Assembly (NCBI RefSeq): GCF_004792295.1
Contig: NZ_SRRY01000001.1
Coordinates: 1,312,501-1,376,500, forward strand
Source of the DNA: Pseudoalteromonas sp. MEBiC 03607
GTDB lineage: Bacteria > Pseudomonadota > Gammaproteobacteria > Enterobacterales > Alteromonadaceae
Direction of reading: 5' to 3'
DNA length: 64,000 nt
A program made the translations under genes and the position numbers. The notes under the pieces were generated by a model that did no database searches, was not told the DNA's origin, and saw nothing but the letters and a program-made list of their open reading frames with translations. Below, one piece after another: positions 35,636 to 43,811 of the stretch. Positions within the stretch are counted from its first letter, which is position 1; the number at the start of each line of letters is the position of its first letter.

Positions 35636-36064
35636 TTAATCGCTAGAATGGGCTTTAAGTGCAGCTAATAACTCATCATTTAACTGCGCTTTTTTACCCG
35701 TTTTAAAATTAAACATTACCACTTGTGATGAGCCAATGGTTGTTACAGCATCTTGGCTTTCACTAAATACAGTGTAATGCATCATAAAACGATCTTGTTC
35801 AATGTCACTAATCTTAACACCAACATGCACCGTATCAGGAAATGTTACCGGGCGTTTATAGCGAGCATTGTTTTCGCTGATCACCGGGCCAACACCTGTT
35901 ACTTGTAAATCTTTAAGAAAACCTAATTGAGTAAAAAAATCGATACGGGCTGTTTCGAAGTAGCGAAAATACACTACATTGTTGACGTGTTGCAGGGCAT
36001 CCATTTCACCCCATGCAACATTGATTTTTGTTCTGATAGGGTGTTGTTCTATAAACGATTGCAT
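35636..36064 (-). CDS. Acyl-CoA thioesterase, 4-hydroxybenzoyl-CoA thioesterase fold
   Basis: A 142-residue hot-dog-fold thioesterase. The active-site block WGEMDALQHVNNVVYFRYFE (about 19-38) with the Asp and HVNN element, and PVTFPDTVHVGVKISDI in the central sheet, place it in the YbgC/4HBT family, which hydrolyses acyl-CoA thioesters. Chain-length preference cannot be predicted. It starts at ATG 36062-36064 and lies 12 bases upstream of the aldo/keto reductase gene. Confidence 0.88.
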   Translation of the reverse strand: MQSFIEQHPIRTKINVAWGEMDALQHVNNVVYFRYFETARIDFFTQLGFLKDLQVTGVGPVISENNARYKRPVTFPDTVHVGVKISDIEQDRFMMHYTVFSESQDAVTTIGSSQVVMFNFKTGKKAQLNDELLAALKAHSSD

Positions 36065-36217
36065 AGTAAATCTTCATTGATTGTGAGATAACTTAGGTTA
36101 GCAATATGCAGCTTTTAGCTCAAGGTAATTAGAAAGCTCAGTATATTGTGCTAGATTTATAAGTTCACGCTTACGTAAAGTGTGCACTGGTTTAACACAC
36201 ATTGAAGGATCTTAATT

Positions 36218-36427
36218 ATGCAGCAACTCACTTTGAAAGCGGCTAAGTGGATCGCTCTTTTCATCCTCCTTGCGCTCGCTCTGCTGTGTTACAGCATGGG
36301 CACAATGTCAGGATTCATCGTCTTAATTGGTGTAGGGTTGCTACTTGAGGCGGCATTCTGGCTGTTTGGAGCACGGCTTGTTAGCCGGAAAAAATCATCA
36401 CAGCAAACAAACGAGCAAACAAGTTAA
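36218..36427 (+). CDS. Small two-helix membrane protein
   Basis: A 69-residue hypothetical protein with two hydrophobic segments (about 10-27 and 31-50) and a polar, basic-then-Gln/Thr-rich tail (RKKSSQQTNEQTS). I do not recognise a family. AAGGATC stands 8 bases before the ATG, and codon use looks like that of neighbouring genes, so it is probably expressed. It precedes dinB, but the LexA box lies between them. Confidence 0.7.
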   Translation: MQQLTLKAAKWIALFILLALALLCYSMGTMSGFIVLIGVGLLLEAAFWLFGARLVSRKKSSQQTNEQTS

Positions 36428-36468
36428 ATTACCTAGCTTGCACATTCGGGTCGTTTAAATAATAATAA

Positions 36469-36484
36469 CTGTATAAATAAACAG
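36469..36484 (+). promoter_or_regulatory. LexA (SOS) box of dinB
   Basis: CTGTATAAATAAACAG fits the gammaproteobacterial LexA consensus CTGT-N8-ACAG exactly and ends 14 bases before the dinB start, so repressor bound here would cover the promoter or start region. It indicates induction of DNA polymerase IV by DNA damage. Confidence 0.9.
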
Positions 36485-36498
36485 TTGTTGTATGTTAG

Positions 36499-37551
36499 AT
36501 GAAAAAATTCATTCATATTGATATGGATTGCTTTTATGCGGCCGTTGAAATGCGTGATAACCCAGCCCTTGCCAATGTGCCACTGGCTATAGGCGGAAAT
36601 AGTCGTCGCGGGGTTCTTTCTACAGCCAATTATATTGCCCGTAAATATGGTGTGCGTTCGGCGATGTCGAACTACCACGCCAAACAATTGTGCCCCGATC
36701 TGGTTATCGTGCCGGGACGAATGCAGGTCTATAAAGAAATTTCTACACAAATTCGCGCTATTTTTGCAAACTACACTGACCTTATTGAGCCGTTATCGTT
36801 AGATGAAGCCTACCTAGATGTAACCGACAGTACCGCATGCAAAGGCAGTGCAACACTGATGGCGCAGCAAATTCGCCAAGAAATCTATAACACCACCGGG
36901 CTGACAGCCTCCGCAGGTGTTGCTCCGATTAAATTTATTGCCAAAATTGCCAGTGATGAAAACAAGCCAAATGGACAGTTTGTTGTATTGCCAGAGGAGG
37001 TTGATGACTTTTTGGCGAGTTTACCGCTTGGTAAAATTCCTGGTGTAGGTAAGGTGACATTAGAAAAGTTGCAACTGAAAGGGCTTTACACTGGGGCTGA
37101 TGTGCGCGCGAAAGGGGTTAATTGGATGCAGCAACACATTGGTAATTTTGGCGTGTCTTTATACCAAAAATGTGCAGGTGAATACGTTGGCAAGGTGTCA
37201 ACAGAGCGAGTACGTAAGTCACTTAGTGTTGAGCATACCTATGAATACAACAAAAATAATTTAGACGAATGTTTAAGCCAGTTACCCCGTTTAATGGAGG
37301 AATTAACTCGCCGCCTTGATAAACAGCAATTAAGTAACCGCATCAATAAATTATCGGTAAAAGTAAAGTTTGCCAACTTTGTTGTTACCAGTGCCGATCA
37401 AAGCCATCACCAATTAGACGAACGCATTTTTTCTGAGTTAATGAGTAAAGCCTATGAGCGAGGCAACAACCAGCCAGTACGCCTGTTAGGGATAGGTGTC
37501 GGAATAAAGAGTCAAGCTCACGAGCATTTTCAGCTGAGTATATTAGACTAA
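36499..37551 (+). CDS. dinB: DNA polymerase IV (DinB)
   Basis: A 350-residue Y-family translesion polymerase, the length of E. coli Pol IV. Catalytic acidic residues appear in the N-terminal HIDMDCFYAAVEMRD (about 5-19) and in EPLSLDEAYLDVT (about 98-110). GVAPIKFIAKIASDENKPNG (about 142) and the helix-hairpin-helix KIPGVGKVTLEKL (about 180) follow, then the little-finger domain. I see no obvious QLVLGL-type clamp-binding peptide at the end; the tail is EHFQLSILD, which may serve. The LexA box immediately upstream implies SOS control. The gene appears to be monocistronic. Confidence 0.95.
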   Translation: MKKFIHIDMDCFYAAVEMRDNPALANVPLAIGGNSRRGVLSTANYIARKYGVRSAMSNYHAKQLCPDLVIVPGRMQVYKEISTQIRAIFANYTDLIEPLSLDEAYLDVTDSTACKGSATLMAQQIRQEIYNTTGLTASAGVAPIKFIAKIASDENKPNGQFVVLPEEVDDFLASLPLGKIPGVGKVTLEKLQLKGLYTGADVRAKGVNWMQQHIGNFGVSLYQKCAGEYVGKVSTERVRKSLSVEHTYEYNKNNLDECLSQLPRLMEELTRRLDKQQLSNRINKLSVKVKFANFVVTSADQSHHQLDERIFSELMSKAYERGNNQPVRLLGIGVGIKSQAHEHFQLSILD

Positions 37552-37657
37552 AGGTTAACACCTTGGTGCTTGAAAGTTTGTTAGTGTCTAGTTGGGGTGC
37601 TAGGCCTATCTAGTTCAACACCTTAGACAACATTATAACTTAATAAGAGAGATGACT

Positions 37658-39340
37658 ATGCAATCGGTCGTAATCGTGCTGCTCGGAATAGTCGGTATGT
37701 TGTTCGGATGGTTCTTTTATTCGAAATTCATCGCCGAAAAAATATTTAAAATGGATGATAATTTTGTCACACCTGCTCATGAACTTGAGGATGGTGTGGA
37801 TTATGTGCCAACCAACAAAGTTGTGTTATGGGGTCACCATTTCACTTCTGTTGCAGGTGCAGCGCCAATTGTTGGCCCTGCGATTGCCGTATATTGGGGC
37901 TGGGTGCCTGCGGTACTTTGGGTGGTATTTGGTACTATCTTTTTTGCTGGTGTTCACGACATGGGGGCTCTATGGGCCAGTGCGCGTAACAAAGGCAAAT
38001 CAATGGGCGCTTTATCTGAAAGCGTAATTGGTAAACGCACCCGTGCGTTATTTATGATTGTGGTGTTTTTAGTACTGCTGATGGTGAATGCGGTATTTGG
38101 TGTGGTAATTGCCAAATCATTTGTATCTCAACCTAACGCTGTTTTTCCTGCTTGGTCAGCGATTGTCGTGGCGTTAGTCATTGGTCAGTTGCTACGCCGT
38201 AAAGTGTCGTTAATTCCACTTTGTTTAATTGGTGTGGGGATCCTTTATTACACTATTTACCTTGGTAGTAGCATGCCAATTGCATTACCTGATGAAATGT
38301 TTGGCTTAAGTGCTAATGCGAACTGGATCATCATCTTATTTATTTATGCGGCAATTGCTTCATTACTCCCTGTATGGATGCTGTTACAGCCACGTGACTT
38401 CATCAACGGTATGCAGCTATTAGTGGGATTAGTGCTGCTTTATGGTGCGGTATTTATTTCAATGCCTGATATCACAGCGCCTGCTTTCAATACTCAAACG
38501 GCGGTTGATACACCAAGTATTATTCCATTGCTATTTGTGACCATAGCCTGTGGTGCGGTATCTGGCTTCCACGGTATTGTCTCTTCAGGTACTAGCTCTA
38601 AGCAGCTTAACAAAGAAACTGATGGCCGCTTTGTTGGTTACTTAGGTGCGGTAGGCGAAGGTATGCTTGCGCTTATTACATTGGTTGCAGTAAGTGGTGT
38701 TGCACTTGCGGTATCACCAGAAGAATGGCACGAAATTTATAGCCACTTAGGTGCTGGTAGTGTGAGCGCCTTCATTAATGGTGGCGCTAATCTAATAGAA
38801 AACGGCTGGGGTATTTCGCAAGAAGTTGCCTCGACATTACTTGCCGTAATGGTGGTATTGTTTGCGGGCACTACGATGGACTCTGGCGTGCGCCTGCAGC
38901 GTTATATCATCCAAGAATGGGGCGATATTTATAATATCAGCATCATTCGTAATGGTATTGTAGCTACACTCATTGCAGTACTTAGCTGTTTATTGCTTGC
39001 CTTTGGTGCTGGTGGCGCTGACGGTAGCGGCGGTATGATCATTTGGCCATTATTCGGTTCGACTAACCAAATCCTTGCAAGCTTAACCTTACTGGTTATA
39101 TCGGTAATGCTTATTAAAGCGAATCGCCCGGCAAAATACACCTTGATCCCGATGAGTTTCGTATTAGTTATGGCGTTCTTTGCTGGGGTTATCAAACTTG
39201 GCGAATACTACCAACAAGGTAACTGGTTACTGGTGACACTTGATTTGTTGGTACTGGTTGTGAGTGTACTGGTTATGCTTGAAGCTTGGTCTGTGATTGT
39301 TAAGCATCGTAAAGACTCAGCACACATTACAGAGCAGTAA
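37658..39340 (+). CDS. CstA-family transporter
   Basis: A 560-residue inner-membrane protein with many hydrophobic helices, of the carbon starvation protein A family, whose members take up pyruvate or peptides. Family blocks are DYVPTNKVVLWGHHFTSVAG (about 46-65), APIVGPAIAVYWGWVPA, GVHDMGALWASARNKGKSMG (about 105-124), and CGAVSGFHGIVSSGTSSKQL (about 300-319). It is shorter than E. coli CstA (about 700 residues), as in the short subgroup. ATG 37658 is preferred: AGAGAG stands 6 bases upstream, while ATG 37652 would abut that motif. The region before it has no obvious CRP site. Confidence 0.9.
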   Translation: MQSVVIVLLGIVGMLFGWFFYSKFIAEKIFKMDDNFVTPAHELEDGVDYVPTNKVVLWGHHFTSVAGAAPIVGPAIAVYWGWVPAVLWVVFGTIFFAGVHDMGALWASARNKGKSMGALSESVIGKRTRALFMIVVFLVLLMVNAVFGVVIAKSFVSQPNAVFPAWSAIVVALVIGQLLRRKVSLIPLCLIGVGILYYTIYLGSSMPIALPDEMFGLSANANWIIILFIYAAIASLLPVWMLLQPRDFINGMQLLVGLVLLYGAVFISMPDITAPAFNTQTAVDTPSIIPLLFVTIACGAVSGFHGIVSSGTSSKQLNKETDGRFVGYLGAVGEGMLALITLVAVSGVALAVSPEEWHEIYSHLGAGSVSAFINGGANLIENGWGISQEVASTLLAVMVVLFAGTTMDSGVRLQRYIIQEWGDIYNISIIRNGIVATLIAVLSCLLLAFGAGGADGSGGMIIWPLFGSTNQILASLTLLVISVMLIKANRPAKYTLIPMSFVLVMAFFAGVIKLGEYYQQGNWLLVTLDLLVLVVSVLVMLEAWSVIVKHRKDSAHITEQ

Positions 39341-39443
39341 ACTTAGCTTGCCAGCCATATCGTAAGCTGTCTTACTTGGCTAGCAATAGCGCTCTAAATC
39401 AATGATAATAAGGTCCTATGTTTCTAACAGCAGGACCTTTTTT

Positions 39444-40967
39444 ATGGCATACCCTCATGCAGTTGCAGCCCCTCAATTAGCGGATGCAAATCACGATGCA
39501 TTGATTATTATCGGTGATGATTTTTCTTCTTTAGCAGACGCAAGCTTAAGCCAAGCTATTAGCGCTCAACAAGCTGTAGACGCGCGTATTGGCAAACAAG
39601 TGACATTACTTGTCATTGACTCTAAACGCGTGATTTTAGCCCCTACAGGCCCTCTAAACCGTGATTATGATGATGTACGCCGTTACTTTGACGCGGCAAA
39701 GCAAGGTGTACTAGAAGCCAAAGCATCGGGGAGCACTCAGCCTGCTATTTTACTTGCTAATATAAATCAAGACAGCCGTTACAAGCATGCCCTTGAAGTG
39801 GCGTATTTAGGTGCTTGCCAAGCGCTGTGGCAACCACTTGAAGCACGTGAGTTCCACGGTCAGGCGATTGAACCAATTAGCCAAATTAGCCTAGTGGGCG
39901 CAGATGCAGCGATGGTTAAAGCAGTGAATGCCATTGCTGCGGGTCAATACGCTGCACGTGACTTATGTGGTACCGAGCCTGAGCGTATGGCACCACCTCG
40001 TTTTGCAGATTATTGCGTTGAGTTATTTGCAGGTAGCAAAGTGTCTGTAGAAGTGATTTCAGATATCAACACTATCGATAAATATTACCCAATGATGAGC
40101 ACAGTAGCGCGCGCATCCTACGCTGTTGAGCGTCATCATCCGCGTGTTGTAAAACTAGAGTATGTTCCTGAAGGCAACGTTGAGCGCACCCTAATGTTTG
40201 TTGGTAAAGGTTTAGTTTACGATACCGGTGGTGCTGACCTTAAAGTGGGTGGCTTTATGGCTGGTATGAGCCGCGATAAAGGCGGTGCAGCTTCGGTTGC
40301 TGGCTTTATGAAATCAGTGGCTGACTTTGCACCAAAAGGCGTAAAAGTGATTGCTTATTTAGCCGTAGTTCGTAACTCAATTGGTTCTGATTGTTTTGTT
40401 CCTGATGAAATCATTACCAGCCGTGAAGGCGTTCGCGTTCGTATCGGTAACACAGATGCTGAAGGTCGTTTAGCAATGGGTGACTTACTAAGCGAAATGA
40501 AAGATCGCGCTTTAAACGAAGTAAATCCAGAGTTATTCACTGTTGCAACATTAACAGGCCACGCAGCACGTGCGATGGGGCCTTACAGTGCGTATGTTGA
40601 AAATGGTCCAGCTCGCGCAGCGAAAATTTCACGCCAAATTGCTGATTTAGGCGATTTATGGGCAGATGGCGCCGAAGTATCTCGTAGCCGTCGTGAAGAT
40701 TATGACTTCATTCGTCCTCGCACGTTAGCTGACGATGTATTATCAAGTAATAATGCAGCTTCTGCAGTGACTGCTCGTGGTCACCAGTTCCCAATGGCAT
40801 TCTTAGCAATTGTCGGTGGCTTAGATAAACATGGCACTGAATCAGCGCAACCATTACCGTATGTTCATATGGACATCGCAGGTAGCGGCGTAGAAGGTGG
40901 TGATTGGCAACATGGTAAGCCTACCGCAGCAACAGTAAGCAGCTTATTCGCTCGTTATTGTTTATAA
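39444..40967 (+). CDS. M17 leucyl-aminopeptidase-family protein
   Basis: A 507-residue metallopeptidase of family M17, distinct from the pepA gene at the left edge. The two-metal active site is intact: GKGLVYDTGGADLK (about 254-267, metal Lys and Asp, catalytic Lys), RDKGGAASVAGF (metal Asp), and NTDAEGRLAMGD (about 338-349, metal Asp and Glu, catalytic Arg). No signal peptide is visible, so it should be cytosolic. ATG 39444 with AGGAC 8 bases upstream is preferred over an earlier in-frame start that would add 14 residues (IIRSYVSNSRTFF). It ends at a strong terminator. Confidence 0.9.
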   Translation: MAYPHAVAAPQLADANHDALIIIGDDFSSLADASLSQAISAQQAVDARIGKQVTLLVIDSKRVILAPTGPLNRDYDDVRRYFDAAKQGVLEAKASGSTQPAILLANINQDSRYKHALEVAYLGACQALWQPLEAREFHGQAIEPISQISLVGADAAMVKAVNAIAAGQYAARDLCGTEPERMAPPRFADYCVELFAGSKVSVEVISDINTIDKYYPMMSTVARASYAVERHHPRVVKLEYVPEGNVERTLMFVGKGLVYDTGGADLKVGGFMAGMSRDKGGAASVAGFMKSVADFAPKGVKVIAYLAVVRNSIGSDCFVPDEIITSREGVRVRIGNTDAEGRLAMGDLLSEMKDRALNEVNPELFTVATLTGHAARAMGPYSAYVENGPARAAKISRQIADLGDLWADGAEVSRSRREDYDFIRPRTLADDVLSSNNAASAVTARGHQFPMAFLAIVGGLDKHGTESAQPLPYVHMDIAGSGVEGGDWQHGKPTAATVSSLFARYCL

Positions 40968-40995
40968 GCTAAAAGCTATAAGTTTTTAGTTTTAA

Positions 40996-41027
40996 AAGCC
41001 CCGCACAGTAGTGCGGGGCTTTTTTTG
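40996..41027 (+). terminator. Terminator of the M17 peptidase gene
   Basis: AAGCCCCGCAC, loop AGTA, GTGCGGGGCTT and further T residues. The left arm plus CAG is repeated almost exactly in the terminator at 43776, the far side of the A+T-rich patch. Confidence 0.93.
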
Positions 41028-41326
41028 TGCTTGGTTATTTTCTATTGCTTGGTAAATATAATGCAATAAATTAATCTGTTTTAATGGCTTTTTAATTTTT
41101 ATCTTTTGTTTTATTTGGTTTTGTCTTGTACGCTAAATTTGTAAATGGAATTTTATATATGGATATGGTCTTGCACTCAAATAAGATTTTATTTTCTTTT
41201 TATATTTTTTCACTTCTTGTGTAGTTTAAGTTTTCATGTTCTTTATTGACTTATATTTTAAATTCAAGTTTTTAATTTTGATTAATTATCTCTAATTTTT
41301 TAAGGGATGTATAAAAGGAAGTGATT
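41028..41326. other. A+T-rich gene-free stretch
   Basis: About 300 very A+T-rich bases with many stops in every frame. A TTGACT at about 41246 is the best -35-like element for the following gene, but with no clear -10. The composition contrasts with flanking core genes and marks the left side of an accessory patch. Confidence 0.35.
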
Positions 41327-42406
41327 ATGAATAAACTATTTTTTCTATTCATTATAGGGGTTGTTTTTTCTACTAATGCTAAGCAGGTATCTGTACCACT
41401 TGCCAGCAATGGTGATGGTGAGATTGTTGTTATTGCTAGTATTCAACAGACTGATAATTATAGTGGACAAGGCTTACTGACAAAAAAGGCACCAAGTAAA
41501 GAGCTGCAAGCACTGCAGCAGTATTATCGTTTTGCAAAAGCTGATAACACAAAACAATTACTGACCACTCTTTTTGAGGGAGATGGTACACGGGCTAACA
41601 TTAGTAAAGAATTGAAACGCAGGCCCGATAAATTTTCAAACTACAACAAGCTAAGTGCTCTTGAGCTAAATAATAACTACCTATGGGGAGAGTATGCAGT
41701 GCTCTCACTTGATTGGGGAATTAATGGTAAAGCAATGAGTTGGTACGATGCAGTCTATTGTAGTCAACAGCGAAGATGTGCAGTAAGCGATATGATGGTA
41801 AGGGGAAGTGATAACTCTGGCATGGTATCAAGTGTTATTGCCTTAGCTGAACATAAACCACATTTTAAAAGCACAAAAAGCTTTGATTTTACAGTGGATT
41901 ACTTTCCTGATTACGGCGTTAATAAAGTAAACCCCGTTACTGTTAAGTTCGATTTAACTCCTTTAGCTTCTAAAGTTACCTTTAGCAAAGGTAGCTCTGC
42001 AGAGGTTAATGTAAACAAAGATAAGGGTTTGGCTAATATAAACAAATATATTCAAGCAGTATGGCAACATAGTAAAGATACAACAGAATTTTGGCACAAT
42101 TATGATCCACAAGTATTAATACCTGTTATGTATGGTGAGCAGGATATGAGTATTAAATATTATACAGCGACAGCGTACATGCAGTTTATTGGTAATATAA
42201 GTGAAATAAAATTTGTGATGACACTAAAAACAAAAGAAACAATTTATTATATTGCTAAAGTAAAGCATGCTGAATTTTCAAACTACATGTTGTTTGCAGT
42301 AGATAAAAAAAGCCATAAATTAAAACATTCATATGATGAACCTTTATTTAGCTCTGTACTTACTAGCCACGAATTTTATAACAAGTTAGGTATAGCAAAG
42401 TTTTAG
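41327..42406 (+). CDS. Secreted protein of unknown function
   Basis: A 359-residue protein I do not recognise. A signal peptide (MNKLFFLFIIGVVFSTNA, cleavage near Lys19) precedes a soluble, Lys- and Tyr-rich chain. Two cysteines sit close together in YCSQQRRCAVSD (about 143-154), possibly a disulfide. Predicted beta-rich content fits a periplasmic or secreted protein; there is no lipobox. ATG 41327 has AAGGAAG 5 bases upstream; a GTG at 41321 is less likely. Its last 80 bases are duplicated downstream at 43040-43119, showing that it formed the left end of a tandem duplication with the small membrane-protein gene that follows 8 bases later. Confidence 0.75.
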   Translation: MNKLFFLFIIGVVFSTNAKQVSVPLASNGDGEIVVIASIQQTDNYSGQGLLTKKAPSKELQALQQYYRFAKADNTKQLLTTLFEGDGTRANISKELKRRPDKFSNYNKLSALELNNNYLWGEYAVLSLDWGINGKAMSWYDAVYCSQQRRCAVSDMMVRGSDNSGMVSSVIALAEHKPHFKSTKSFDFTVDYFPDYGVNKVNPVTVKFDLTPLASKVTFSKGSSAEVNVNKDKGLANINKYIQAVWQHSKDTTEFWHNYDPQVLIPVMYGEQDMSIKYYTATAYMQFIGNISEIKFVMTLKTKETIYYIAKVKHAEFSNYMLFAVDKKSHKLKHSYDEPLFSSVLTSHEFYNKLGIAKF

Positions 42407-42414
42407 AGGGATTT

Positions 42415-42995
42415 ATGTTCAAAGAAGGTGAAGAGGTTTTAACTTTTAGAATGGGGGGGGGAGCTAATTTTAAAGCCGCTTTTTTGCTTGCTTGTAATGA
42501 GAAGGTATATGTGAAAAAAACTTTTCTAGGTAGTATGTTTCCTTATTTTTTTATATTCCACTTATCCTTGCTTTTTGTAAAATATCATATGAATTTTTTA
42601 TTATGGAGGAATATAAACTTATTGTTGTATGTTTTGTTTTTTACTCCTTTCTTGCTAGCTTTTTTATTTTTATTTTTAGAAAATCTCGAGTAAAAAAAGA
42701 GTTCGACTTTGAGTCTGGCTATTACAAAGAGGGTGGCAAAAAGCTTGTGCGTATTGAAGATATCAGCCAGTTTTTAGTTATTTCTCACTATTGTTCAAGT
42801 AGTAGTGGTTCGCCTTATACAGCTTTTCAGTTTGGCTTTTATTGCAAGGAAAATAAAGGGTATGTGTTAATGGATCATAGTAGCTATTCGAGTATTAAAC
42901 GTGATGTGCAAATGATTTCAGAGCGGTTGAATGTGCCATACGAAATTCTAAATGAGCATGATAAATATAAGCCTAATCCTATAAGAGCTTTTTAA
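42415..42995 (+). pseudogene. Frameshifted copy of the small membrane-protein gene
   Basis: Two overlapping frames together cover the length of the intact paralogue at 43146-43727. Frame 1 from ATG 42415 matches it through GSMFPYFF, then diverges and stops at 42693; from about 42553 the correct sequence continues in another frame through RVKKEFDFESGYYKE to KYKPNPIRAF. The break is one missing T in TATTTTTTTATA (seven T, 42546-42552), where the paralogue has eight bases, TTTCTTTT. Adding one T restores PYFFYIPLILAF in line with the paralogue. A nine-G run (42453-42461) near the start is in frame. It could be a pseudogene, a phase-variable gene, or a sequencing error. Confidence 0.8.
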
Positions 42996-43039
42996 TAAGT
43001 TAAATTATACTTTTAAATGAAGTTTAGAATAATACAAGC

Positions 43040-43137
43040 AAAGCCATAAATTAAAACATTCATATGATGAACCTTTATTTAGCTCTGTACTTACTAGCCG
43101 CGAATTTTATAACAAGTTAAATGCAACACAATTTTAG
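43040..43137 (+). repeat. Duplicated 3' end of the secreted-protein gene
   Basis: Bases 43040-43119 repeat 42309-42388 with a single difference (CCGC for CCAC), offset 731. The copy keeps the reading frame, ending YNKLNATQF and a TAG where the original ends YNKLGIAKF and TAG, and in both places eight bases separate the stop from the next ATG. It is therefore the left junction of a tandem duplication of [gene 3' end + membrane-protein gene]. It has no start codon and codes for no separate protein. Confidence 0.88.
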
Positions 43138-43145
43138 GAGGCTCT

Positions 43146-43727
43146 ATGTTCAAAGAGGGTGAGGAGGTGTTAACTTTCACAAATGGTGGCGGAGCTAATC
43201 ATAAAACAGCTTATTTGATTGCTGGTAATAATAAAGTTCATGTAAAGAAAACTTTTCTAGGTAGTGTATTTCCTTATTTCTTTTATGTTCCGCTTGTTTT
43301 GATTTTTTTAATGTTTTCTTATGTGACATTAGTTCTCGGTAGTTATTATTTACTAATTGTTTGTTTTTTTGTTTGTTTTGTTTTTGGTTTTTTAGTTTTT
43401 TTAATTTTTAAATCATCACGAGTGAAAAAAGAGTTTGATTTTAACTCTGGCTATTACAAAGAGGATGGTAAAGAGCTTGTGCGTATTGAAGATATTAGCC
43501 AGTTTTTTGTTATTTCTCATTATTGCCCAGGTGGTAGTGGTTCGTCTTATACTGCGCTTCAGTTTGGGTTTTATAGTAAACAAAATAAAGGGTATGTGTT
43601 AATGGATCATAGCAACTATTCGAGTATTGAACGTGATGTGCAAATGATTTCAGAGCGGTTGAATGTGCCATACGAAATTCTAAATGAGCATGATAAATAT
43701 AAGCCTAATCCTATAAGGGCCTTTTAA
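43146..43727 (+). CDS. Small two-helix membrane protein, intact paralogue
   Basis: A 193-residue protein of unknown function. An N-terminal polar segment (MFKEGEEVLTF, then GGGANHKTAYLIAGNNKVHV, about 1-45) is followed by two adjacent hydrophobic helices (about 45-65 and 68-92) and a cytoplasmic-like C-terminal domain (about 95-193) with VRIEDISQFFVISHY and DVQMISERLNVPYEILNE. Two helices then a small beta-rich domain of this kind recalls PH-like or YcxB-like membrane proteins, but that is a resemblance only. AGGAGG precedes the ATG by 6 bases. The 5' and 3' parts are nearly identical to the frameshifted copy upstream, while the helix region differs strongly. It ends at a terminator. Confidence 0.75.
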   Translation: MFKEGEEVLTFTNGGGANHKTAYLIAGNNKVHVKKTFLGSVFPYFFYVPLVLIFLMFSYVTLVLGSYYLLIVCFFVCFVFGFLVFLIFKSSRVKKEFDFNSGYYKEDGKELVRIEDISQFFVISHYCPGGSGSSYTALQFGFYSKQNKGYVLMDHSNYSSIERDVQMISERLNVPYEILNEHDKYKPNPIRAF

Positions 43728-43775
43728 TTAAGGTACTACTATTTATTCAATTAGCAGCAAGCTAATTCATTGTAA

Positions 43776-43806
43776 AAGCCCCGCACAGCTGTACGGGGCT
43801 TTTTTG
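43776..43806 (+). terminator. Terminator after the membrane-protein gene
   Basis: AAGCCCCG-CA-CAGCTG-TA-CGGGGCTT followed by T residues. Its left arm and loop start AAGCCCCGCACAG are the same 13 bases as in the terminator at 40996. The A-run on its left also allows weak action on the minus strand for the chemoreceptor gene. Confidence 0.88.
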
Positions 43807-43811
43807 TGGCG

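Noticed and set aside
42603..42995. A separate 130-residue gene starting at ATG 42603.
   Set aside because: Its sequence is the second half of the paralogue at 43146-43727; the ATG lies inside the helix region and the real event is a one-base frameshift.
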